From the NCBI GenBank assembly GCA_038501625.1, contig JAZAYU010000012.1, positions 868,001 to 932,000 on the forward strand: a stretch of 64,000 bases of DNA, in the 5' to 3' direction. The DNA comes from Corbicula japonica. Taxonomy: Eukaryota; Mollusca; Bivalvia; Venerida; Cyrenidae. Positions 14,401 through 21,447 of this stretch are shown here, in pieces; the stretch's first letter is position 1; each line of letters opens with the position of its first letter. Under the pieces are notes generated by a model. The model was given only the letters and a program-made list of their open reading frames with translations, searched no databases and was not told where the DNA came from. The position numbers were made by a program, and so were the translations under genes.

Positions 14401-17161
14401 TATGCCTATTTCTGATATCTGTTTTTTTAGAGTGTGGATCAACTTATTTTTGTAAATAACCGAATATATTAGGTAAGAATTTTGACATAAATTCCCTTTA
14501 TTTACTCTTTATTTATTAATATTTTACCATACAAGGCCTTTATTTCCATAGATTAGAGCCTTTATAAAAACCTTTATTTTTGTTCAGGCCTGCTAGGAGG
14601 CCTGGTTATAGAAAAAGCATGTCCACACTCTAGCGGTCTTAATTTTGGTCCAATCTTCAAACATAGTCAAAATGTTTATCTCCATGATATCTAGGTCAAG
14701 TTCGAAAGTGGGTCATTTGACCATGAAAACTAGGTCACACGGTCAAATTATAGAAAAAGCTTGTCTGCACTGTCTTAATTTTGGTCCGATCTTCTTCAAA
14801 CTTGGTCAGTATGTTTATCTCAATGCTATCTAGGTCATGTTTGTAACTGGGTCATGTGACCTTGAAAACTAGGTCAATAGGTTGAATTTTAGAAAAAACT
14901 AGCGGTTTTAGTTTTGGGCCAATCTACTTCAAGCTTGGTCAGAATGTTTATCTCATTGATATCTAGGTAGGCCTGGTTATAGAAAAAGCATGTCCACACT
15001 CTAGCGGTCTTAATTTTGGTCCAATCTTCAAACATGGTCAAAATGTTTATCTCCATGATATCTAGGTCAAGTTCGAAAGTGGGTCATTTGACCATGAAAA
15101 CTAGGTCACAAGGTCAAATTATAGAAAAAGCTTGTCTGCACTCTGTCTTAATTTTGGTCCGATCTTCTTCAAACTTGGTCAGTATGTTTATCTCAATGCT
15201 ATCTAGGTCATGTTTGTAACTGGGTCATGTGACCTTGAAAACTAGGTCAATAGGTTAAATTTTAGAAAAAACTAGCGGTTTTAGTTTTGGGCCAATCTAC
15301 TTCAAGCTTGGTCAGAATGTTTATCTCATTGATATCTAGGTCAAGTTTGAAACTGGGTCATGTGACCTTGAAAACTAGGTCACAAGGTCAAGTTTTAATA
15401 AAATTTTGTTTGCACACTAGTGATCTTAATTTTAGTCTTCACTTTCATTGCCATATTGCATTATGGGTTCCGGAGTTATGGCCCCTGAAAGTGCCGAAAT
15501 TACCTATTTAGACCTTGTCTACACAATAGCAGCTTCATTTTTATTTGAATTTAATCAGACACAGCACAGATGTGCTGGCTGATCTGGATCTACACTGGTC
15601 AAACATGCGTAAAAATGGGTATAGATGGAGGAAAGGGTTAAATAGAAAGAAATCACTATAGTTTTTTATGGTAAGAAAAGGGTACTAGGAATATCTCTCT
15701 ATATTGCATCTGAATTAAAACCTAGGTGAAAAAAAACCAAACAACTTTCATTCAGATTAACGTTTTTAGACTTGATAGTTGACATCTAAGTAATCTTGCA
15801 GCTTTTTTTCAAAAGTCAGGTGAGTGGTTAAGGTCTTTTGTATTCTTGTTGATTGTTTTGTTTATTTATGGATTTCAGTTGGCATGTTGTAGAAACAGTT
15901 GAAATTTATTGGAAATATTCATTGTTGAAAACAAATAGAGAAAAAAATGGTTTTCATGGTTGTGGTTCAAATATGCCTGGAGTGCAAAAAAGTGATAGCC
16001 AAAAATCAACAATTCTTAAAAAACTTGAATTTAGCAATATCATATAAAATTATTACAAACCAATAAAAACTTAACACCCACATATCTTTTTTCTTCTAAT
16101 TAAGTTTTGTTTATGACTTTTTGTCATTGTTAATGTTACTGAAATATTGCAGTTTTGGACTGTAAACATTGTAGATCCAGATCAGCTAGCACTTCAGTCT
16201 GATCAGGATCTACACTGTTTGCTGTTAGATTAATGTTAATAGATTGAATATTGCCCAGATATGCACACATTGCATTTGAATTTTCATAAACATTATGACA
16301 ATTATATGAGGCGCATCGCGGGAAAAGGTACCTTCGGACAGTTGACGTCAATCTTTGAAATGATGTCATAAAGTTAAGCAAACGACATAACTGATTATGC
16401 ATTGCTCAGTAAAAAAAAGTCATTTTCTTGTCAAAATGAGTAACAAAATAACATTTTTAGTTACAAGATATTGATTTATAGTTTTTAATTTTTTCTAAAT
16501 TTAGTAAAATCCAAAAATATCACGAAAAATGACCGAAGGTACCTTTTCCCATGACGTGCCCCATATGTCATAGTTGTTGCCTGAATGTCACAATTTTGGT
16601 TGCCTCGAAAAACATCAGTAAAATTGACTCAAAATGGTTGAATTAAAAATTAACACACATGTGTTATTTATTTTTTTATCGTGATGCATGTCTTGTTAAT
16701 CCCCTTCGATGATAAGCTTGTTTAAATTACAGCTATTACAACATATGTAAATATTTATTATAGGCGCAAAATCAATATTACTTAGTATGTGTGTTTTAAT
16801 CTTTTTTTTTCAAGTTCAATATTGGTTGACAAAGGCACATGAAATACATACTGGTATCCAGTCGTTTTTTCCATACTTTAGGATAGATATAAGTAAAATA
16901 AATGAGTATTCCATCGGATAAATATCCGATCACACAAGCACTGTTGTTACTCATTTCCATCCCTACTTTAAGTCTTGTAAAATCAGGACAGAGTTCTAAC
17001 TTATTTTATAGAACAAATTAGCTTCCGTCTTTATCAAAATTATCATTCATTTCAGACGACCAATGATGAGGATGAGAGAGAACTGGGGAAAATTGTGCTC
17101 ATGTTTACGCGCTCGACATTCTGGCAACTACAGGAGAGTCGATGCAGAAACTGTCACATGA
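2496..17161 (+). CDS. SLC2A12: SLC2A12-like facilitated sugar transporter, 5' partial (7 coding exons in window)
   Basis: Major facilitator superfamily sugar porter of the plasma membrane or endomembranes; the best match from memory is GLUT12. Coding exons: 2496-2691, 4341-4427, 5505-5615, 5948-6524, 7205-7327, 8410-8542 and 17056-17161. All have AG/GT borders and phases that join without a break, giving 443 residues. In order they show the PxSPRF motif after TM6 (here PMSPRFL), the TM7 block [20 protein letters not shown] after TM8, a long TM9-TM10 extracellular loop, [12 protein letters not shown] at TM10, and [11 protein letters not shown] after TM12. The C-terminal tail has the LC-x-C/G cluster and ends in a short acidic ET-containing end, as in GLUT12. 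The first exon begins one base into a codon, and no exon for TM1-5 is visible in 1-2495, so about 180-190 N-terminal residues lie upstream. The long TM9-10 loop is what separates GLUT12/GLUT10 from other GLUTs. Substrate is not shown by the sequence. Confidence 0.88.
3076..3316. mobile_element. TTAA-flanked double-hairpin MITE, well-preserved copy
   Basis: TTAA + CCCTTTCCT at the left, AGGAAAGGG + TTAA at the right, about 240 bp. Inside are two arms, each self-complementary around AGATCCAGATCAGCCGGCAC and AGACGGCAAGGATGTG-type sequence, separated by an AT-rich spacer containing TTTTGGTCAGTAATAA. TTAA target sites and tips beginning CCCT fit a piggyBac-type non-autonomous element, by family rule. 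Confidence 0.8.
3325..3850. mobile_element. Two decayed copies of the TTAA double-hairpin MITE
   Basis: About 3,325-3,550 and 3,655-3,850 repeat the GATCCAGATCAGCC / GATCCTGATCAGAT arms and the spacer, but their ends have decayed. Confidence 0.7.
3858..4069. mobile_element. ~210-bp inverted-repeat element (TACTGTGGTATCATT tips)
   Basis: The left end TACTGTTGTATCATTTAATT is mirrored by AATGATACCACAGCATA at the right. A related, poorer copy, mainly its right end, ends near 40,600. Confidence 0.6.
4131..4316. mobile_element. TA-flanked ~184-bp MITE, copy next to SLC2A12 exon
   Basis: The tips TACTGTCATTGTTC and CAATGACGGTA, with internal AATATAAGC-GCAC and GCGGCTTATATTC, form inverted repeats. 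TA at both edges suggests a Tc1/mariner-type target. It ends 24 bases before the exon at 4,341. Other copies are at 7,690-7,874 and 26,213-26,398. Confidence 0.8.
4521..4752. mobile_element. TTAA double-hairpin MITE
   Basis: TTAACCCTTACCTCCATAGA at the left and TATGGAGGAAAGGGTTAA at the right, with both hairpin arms intact. Confidence 0.8.
4848..5338. mobile_element. ~490-bp TTAA-flanked inverted-repeat transposon
   Basis: TTAA then AGCCACAATAAACTTGCCAAA at the left, and its reverse complement ending GTGGCTTTAA at the right. There is no transposase; a minus-strand open frame inside is not convincing. Confidence 0.75.
5948..6524 (+). CDS. SLC2A12: SLC2A12-like exon coding TM8-TM9, glycan-rich extracellular loop and TM10 start
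   Basis: Fourth coding exon in the window, 577 bp, entered in phase 0 and left in phase 1. It codes TM8, the GRRRLL turn and TM9. About 125 hydrophilic residues follow, and then the hydrophobic run into TM10 ([17 protein letters not shown]). The loop is rich in Ser, Thr and Asn and carries at least eight N-x-S/T sequons, for example NHS, NIT, NKT, NST, NIS, NDT. A long glycosylated loop at this place is a known GLUT10/GLUT12 feature. Its sequence is low in complexity, and loops of this kind usually evolve fast. Confidence 0.85.
6800..7045. mobile_element. TTAA double-hairpin MITE, decayed, with internal 24-bp triplication
   Basis: The arms are recognisable. The segment AATCCAAATCAGATGGCACTG with AAA occurs three times in tandem at about 6,923-6,992. 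Confidence 0.65.
7690..7874. mobile_element. TA-flanked MITE copy
   Basis: TACCGTCATTGTTTGAATAT at the left, ATACGAACAATGACGGTA at the right; close to the copies at 4,131 and 26,213. Confidence 0.8.
7897..8378. mobile_element. Two TTAA double-hairpin MITE copies in a row
   Basis: Copy one is about 7,897-8,112 (TTAACCCATTTACTC ... GAAGGGTTAA) and copy two about 8,170-8,378 (TTAACCCTTTCCTCC ... GGAGGAAAGG). They lie in the intron before the exon at 8,410; the second ends about 32 bases from its acceptor. Confidence 0.7.
9235..9939. mobile_element. TTAA double-hairpin MITE copies, one expanded
   Basis: About 9,235-9,638 is longer than usual because the spacer-plus-arm segment (TTGGTCAGAAATAA...) is repeated. 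About 9,733-9,939 is a normal-sized copy. Confidence 0.65.
10777..11270. repeat. ~49-bp minisatellite in the last SLC2A12-like intron
   Basis: Unit near GCCAACAGCATTACACAGTG then AGCTTTGATTAGAAATAGTG and TTTTCTATT; about ten copies, the later ones most alike. Confidence 0.85.
11566..11750. mobile_element. Decayed TTAA double-hairpin MITE flanked by TA runs
   Basis: GATCTAGATCAAGCTGATTT and related arms remain; TATATATATA lies close to both edges. Confidence 0.55.
12195..12252. repeat. TA-rich microsatellite
   Basis: Runs of TATATATA broken by GTA and TTTA; a shorter run is at 12,607-12,621. Confidence 0.8.
13078..13402. mobile_element. TTAA double-hairpin MITE, interrupted
   Basis: Arms and right tip (GAGTAAAGGATTAA) can be seen. 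About 80 extra bases of non-MITE sequence sit between the left arm and the spacer. Confidence 0.6.
13475..15500. repeat. ~146-bp tandem repeat (GGTCAAGTTCGAAACTGGGT family)
   Basis: Units contain CTAGCGGTCTTAATTTTGGT, CTTCAAACTTGGTCAGAATG, the ATATCTAGGTCAAG stretch and ATTATAGAAAAAGC. There are about ten units, led by a head with TAGCTCACCTGTCATAGTGA. A 471-bp element interrupts it at 14,134, and a 371-bp block at 14,598 is doubled at 14,969. Confidence 0.85.
14134..14604. mobile_element. 471-bp inverted-repeat element inside the 146-bp tandem array
   Basis: Tips CAGGCCTCCTAGCA and TGCTAGGAGGCCTG. The interior is AT-rich with AACTTTAAAACCTTTAA motifs and no coding capacity. The array sequence continues on either side. 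Confidence 0.7.
15545..15643. mobile_element. Right half of a TTAA double-hairpin MITE
   Basis: TGCTGGCTGATCTGGATCTA and the end GGAGGAAAGGGTTAA directly follow the tandem array. Another fragment, one arm only, is at 16,155-16,215. Confidence 0.65.
16303..16567. mobile_element. ~265-bp MITE with 30-bp inverted repeats
   Basis: ATATGAGGCGCATCGCGGGA and on through AAAGGTACCTTCGG at the left; CCGAAGGTACCTTTTCCCAT and on to GCCCCATAT at the right. AT-rich interior, no open frame. Confidence 0.7.
17056..17161 (+). CDS. SLC2A12: SLC2A12-like terminal coding exon
   Basis: The exon starts after TTTCAG at 17055 and completes the split Lys codon left by the exon ending at 8542 (TCT AA + A). The frame gives about 35 residues, including NWGKLCSC and ending DAETVT, with stop TGA at 17159-17161. 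The other two frames also read for a while, but only this one matches the donor phase and resembles the GLUT12 C-terminus. The intron before it is 8.5 kb and made mostly of repeats. Confidence 0.75.
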
Positions 17162-17334
17162 CTCGAAAAGATATCCTAATACGCACGTCTTTGTGAAGAG
17201 TTGATTACAGGCATACCAAATGATAATGGCTGCTGTGCCATTCTACAGCAGTCAAACCAGTTTCTACATTTGCTAAAGGCAGTAGTAAAGAGGAACTGTG
17301 CTTTCTAATATGCCTTCTGAATACAAACTAACAA

Positions 17335-17340
17335 AATAAA
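17335..17340 (+). promoter_or_regulatory. Polyadenylation signal of SLC2A12-like gene
   Basis: Canonical AATAAA 174 bases after the stop codon, the first on the plus strand there. The implied 3' UTR is about 200 bases. Confidence 0.55.
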
Positions 17341-17439
17341 GATCTGTGCTTAACAAATAGTGTATTTAAATATTCATTTTAATGATTCTTTAAATTTTAC
17401 CAGTACCTTTTAAATTTAATTTTAACACTTCTCTCCACA

Positions 17440-17550
17440 ATCACACCTTTAATAACATGGTTGAACAGCTTAGATCGAGATAAGCTGGTACAACTCAGCT
17501 GTCTAATCAGGATCTATTGTGCCAGCTAATCTGGATCTACACTGGAAGCC
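17440..17550. mobile_element. Partial TTAA double-hairpin MITE in the region downstream of SLC2A12-like
   Basis: ACACCTTTAATAACATGG, GATCGAGATAAGCTGG and CTAATCTGGATCTACACTGG mark one arm pair; the ends are decayed. Confidence 0.5.
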
Positions 17551-17849
17551 AGTGTGATTTTTTTTAATTAGGGTAAAATTGATGCATACAAGCATATAGC
17601 ATTTAGCTTAGAGTGATGCACAGTTTCTTTATTTTGTTTGTGCAAAAATTACTGAATTGATATGATGTGAACTACTTTAGTATGACATGGTGTGAAAGAA
17701 ATAATGCAGTCATATCGAACGGGTATTACTGTTAACAATTTATACATGCTCTTAAGCGTATGAACAAACACTGGCAAATATTGCCTACTTTCAAGTGCAA
17801 GGTATCAGAATCTCATGGAGTGACTTTATCAGACTTTTACATGTATGTT

Positions 17850-18218
17850 TAACCCTTTATTTTATTAGATCTGGGTTGAAGTTTATAAAACTGAGTTTGG
17901 AAACCAGTCTCAAATCTCAAGCATCTGATTGGCTGAAATGGCGACTGATGCTGGAGATTTGAGACTGGTTTCCATGCCCAGTTTTATAACCTCGGGCAAT
18001 GGCCGTTATCAATGGGCTAACAATGGAGATCTGAATCTGCCGGCAACTTCGTGCTGTCTAATCTCAATCTACACTGTTCACTTTTTCATCAGAAATAACC
18101 TAACAATTCTGAAAGCGAACAGTGTAGATCCTGAAAGGACAGTACAGATATGCCGGCTAATCTGGATCTACACTGTTCACCCATGTGATGACACCTGTAT
18201 ATATATAGTAAAGGGTTA
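17850..18218. mobile_element. TTAA double-hairpin MITE carrying a nested foldback element
   Basis: The outer element runs from TTTAACCCTTTATTTT at about 17,850 to AGTAAAGGGTTAA at 18,217. Within its left part, 17,876-17,997 is the foldback with CAAATCTCAAGCATCTGATT, which split the outer copy. Confidence 0.7.
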
Positions 18219-18942
18219 ACTGTGATTACTTTTACAGACTCGAAAATGCATCTGCTTTTCTGCATATTTTATAAAATGTTTACCTACTATTTTTATCACA
18301 AATTTTATTTGATTATAAATCTGATTTTATTTGATTTTATCTGATTTTGTTTATTCTTACATGTATAATAAATTTTATGCCTTTATGTTGCCAGTTAGAT
18401 TTGTTGTTTTTTTTATCAGGTTGACCACCTGTAAATTGTTAGTCAGTGCACTCGTAGCCCAGGACACTGGATGGTGTTGTTTTTTTGTTAATCGTATATG
18501 AGCATTTTTCAACAAAAATGCTAGAGTTGTGGGTGCTGGAATCATTTGTGCATCAATCAGTAAAAACAATTACCTCATACTTGTACATAAATCAAACATC
18601 ACGAATAAACATAAGGTACATAACACTGGTCATGTTTTTGTCCGCCATTGCTATAAGGTTGACTCTGTATCACAAAAAGGCAACTCAGTAACACAATCAA
18701 GACAGCAATTGATCTATGGCAAAATGTAGAAGTAGAGAAAGAGGCAAAATAACACACTCTTCGACAATTATTTTAATTTCAATTGACATGAATACCAGTA
18801 TATATTAAATTTCCAAGTTATAGCTGAAGAATTTCAAATTATTAATTTAAAAGAAGTAACTGTGCAAAATGTACAAAATCAATGGGGAATACATAAAAAT
18901 AACAATTTGTATATTCTGATCTGAGTTAACTTGAGTTAACTG

Positions 18943-19212
18943 TCAATCATCTAAATCGTAAGTGACATAAAGAGGGTGACATACTACAAATTTCGATTGA
19001 TACAGATATTGACCCAGCAAGCAACCTCCGTAAACTTCAGTGCACTGCAGCACTTCACAAGATGCCAACCACATTTTTTGCCATGCTACAACTGTTAGAA
19101 CTGCTGCTTCAATCAAAAGGCAGTGTATTTTACTTCCAAATAAGGTTTTGCTGTCAATGAAATTTTTTTCCTTGTGGGTTCTTTCCACTTGCAGATGTTG
19201 AAACAATAACAA
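18943..19212 (-). CDS. Possible unrecognised coding exon (open frame of 89 codons without ATG)
   Basis: The minus-strand frame is open and its composition is fairly protein-like, with segments such as LLIEAAVLTVVAW and GGCLLGQYLYQSKFVV, ending YDLDD. It has no ATG, and a weak acceptor (CATCTGCAAG) lies near its start. It sits between the converging SLC2A12-like and SAMD12-like genes. I do not recognise it; chance or an old element is equally possible. Confidence 0.22.
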   Translation of the reverse strand: MLLFQHLQVERTHKEKNFIDSKTLFGSKIHCLLIEAAVLTVVAWQKMWLASCEVLQCTEVYGGCLLGQYLYQSKFVVCHPLYVTYDLDD

Positions 19213-19667
19213 AATGTGTGGCTTTAAGTAAAGTAACCTGAAGGCGTGATTAACTATTAAAAACGTTCCGTCAATTACACTTTTCCGCGCTAATTCTCGA
19301 GAAAAATATTAGTCCACATGCATCCTGTGTTGACGTTTCGGTTGCAAGCCAAAATCTAACTGAAATCGAAATTTGTAGTAAAATTGCACATGTATAACTT
19401 TGTAGTGTAGAAATATTAACAATAGATGGTAACTTCTAAAACAATTCCTTAAAAAAAAGAGAAAAAAAAGTAATTATGCAAAAAAAGTCAATAAAAAATG
19501 GATGATACATTCTCCACTTGCCTCTACTGTTAAAGAGAACTTACAATTTCAGATAAAGGCTAAGTGATATTAACATGTCACTTATAAAATCACATTACTT
19601 AAAACTTTAAATTTCGAACAATATTGCACATTTATTTTTGTGAAGCAGCCTAGCATACACAATAAAC

Positions 19668-19896
19668 CCTTTCCTTCATATATACACATTTTTACGCATG
19701 TGCCACCAGTGTAGATCCAGATCAGCCGGCACATCCGGGCCATCTGATCAGGATCTGCACTGGTCGCATTTTGTTCAGAGATAACCTTACAAAAAGCGAA
19801 CTGTTTAGATCCTGATCAAATGGCACAGATGTGCCAGCTGATCTTGATCTAAATTGTTCGCCCTCACTATCAAGGTGTATCAGTGGAGGAAAGGGT
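19668..19896. mobile_element. TTAA double-hairpin MITE, good copy
   Basis: ACCCTTTCCTTCATATATAC at the left, GTGGAGGAAAGGGTTAA at the right, both arms near consensus. The left TTAA is mutated (TAAA). Confidence 0.8.
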
Positions 19897-20147
19897 TAAG
19901 TCTTCCTGAAATTACATTGCACTATTTGCAAATACAAAACAATCCATGTGGAGATAACAATAAACAAGAAGACACCACAGTGCGACTAACACAGGTTTTC
20001 TTCTTAAATTTTTAAAACTTGTGTTTAGTATTGGAAAACTGTTGGAGGGCACTATATTTTAAGAAGGAATTTATCGTAATATTGATGGGCTATCAAACAT
20101 CATCTTGAAACATTTTAAAAGAATGTGGAAAATATTCAGGGACATCC

Positions 20148-20391
20148 TTTAACCCTTTCCTTGATATATACGCTTTTGTACGCATGTGCGACCAGTGTAG
20201 ATCCAGATCAGTCGGCACATCCGTGCCGTCAGATCAGGATCTGCACTTGTCGCATTTTGGTCAGAAATAACCTAATGAATCAATAAGTGAACAGTTTAGA
20301 TCCTGATCAGACGGCATGGATGTGCCGGCTGATCTGGATCTAAACTGTTCGCACTCGCAATAAAGGTATGTCTATACAGGAAAGGGTTAAA
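20148..20391. mobile_element. TTAA double-hairpin MITE, good copy
   Basis: TTTAACCCTTTCCTTGATAT at the left and ACAGGAAAGGGTTAA at the right; arms highly self-complementary. Confidence 0.8.
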
Positions 20392-20629
20392 AATGCTCTG
20401 AGAGACTAGCGGATAAAACTCCAAGAAAATAACCTGGTGCATGTTGTCTTTCACACTTCTAGCAATAATGTTGTCATAAAAAATTGACTGCCTGACTAAG
20501 TACAGAAACCAAGATGAAACTGTTTAGCTACATACACAATCCACATTCATGTAGAAAACCAAGCATTCTAGAAAGATGTTTACTGGGGCCAAAATGGCAT
20601 CTAAAGGCGTAGACATTTATAGTAAATAA

Positions 20630-21310
20630 CAAAGCTTACGGGGCCTGGCCAACATGACATTAACAGTGCCTAAACAAATCTAATGGGCCTCGCTAAAGTG
20701 AAATCTACAAGACCTTGCCTTGTGACATTTACAGGGCTGGAAAAGTGACATTTACTTGACCTTAGTAAAAGATATTGCTGTGGAAGGTCAAGTGACATTA
20801 ACAGGGCCAAAACAAATCTACTTGGCTAGACTGAAAGCTAAATTTCAAAGGCCTTATAGTGTCAGACCAAGACATTAACAGGGCCTGGACAAGTGACATT
20901 TATAGGGCCTGGACAACTGACATTTATAGGGCCTGGCCAAGTGACATTTATGGGGCCTGGCCAAGTGACATTTACAGGACCTTCACAAGTGACATTCACA
21001 GGGACTGGCCAAGTAATATTAACAGGGCCTGGACAATTGACATTAACAGGGCCTGGCCAAGTAACATTTACAGGGCCTGGCCAAGAGACATTTACACTGC
21101 TTGATCAAGTGACATTTACAGGGCCTGGTCAAGTTACATTGTAACCAGTGACATTTACATATCTTACCAAAAGTAATTGATTGGGCCTAGCAAAGGGACA
21201 TTAAACAGGGCCTAACCAGAAAATTTTTATGGACCAGGCCAAATGGCATGTACAACGGTCTCACCTAGACAATTACAAAGACTGGGCAAGTGACATTTAC
21301 AGTCTTATAT
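20630..21310. repeat. 24-bp minisatellite, core 20,870-21,140
   Basis: The unit is close to CAGGGCCTGGCCAAGTGACA followed by TTTA. It is crisp over 20,870-21,140 and degenerate on both sides. Because 24 is a multiple of three and the unit lacks a stop in some frames, it gives long open frames that are not genes. It lies just beyond the 3' end of the SAMD12-like gene. Confidence 0.85.
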
Positions 21311-21383
21311 ATGATAATGAAGGCAACAGACCATTCTGGCACCAAAACCTAGATATGATAGCATACATGTACAAAAATATATA

Positions 21384-21389
21384 TTTAAT
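21384..21389 (-). promoter_or_regulatory. Possible polyadenylation signal (ATTAAA) of SAMD12-like gene
   Basis: The common variant ATTAAA on the minus strand about 60 bases after the stop codon. If used, the 24-bp minisatellite at 20.6-21.3 kb lies outside the mRNA. If not, it is 3' UTR. Confidence 0.3.
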
Positions 21390-21447
21390 ATATTAACACT
21401 GAGTGTAGAACCATGGAAACAGCAGTGTGGTTATTATAATTATTGTG

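Noticed and set aside
20859..21144. Two overlapping open frames of about 80 codons with Gly-Pro-Gly repeats
   Set aside because: They follow from a stop-free 24-bp tandem repeat and have no independent coding sign.
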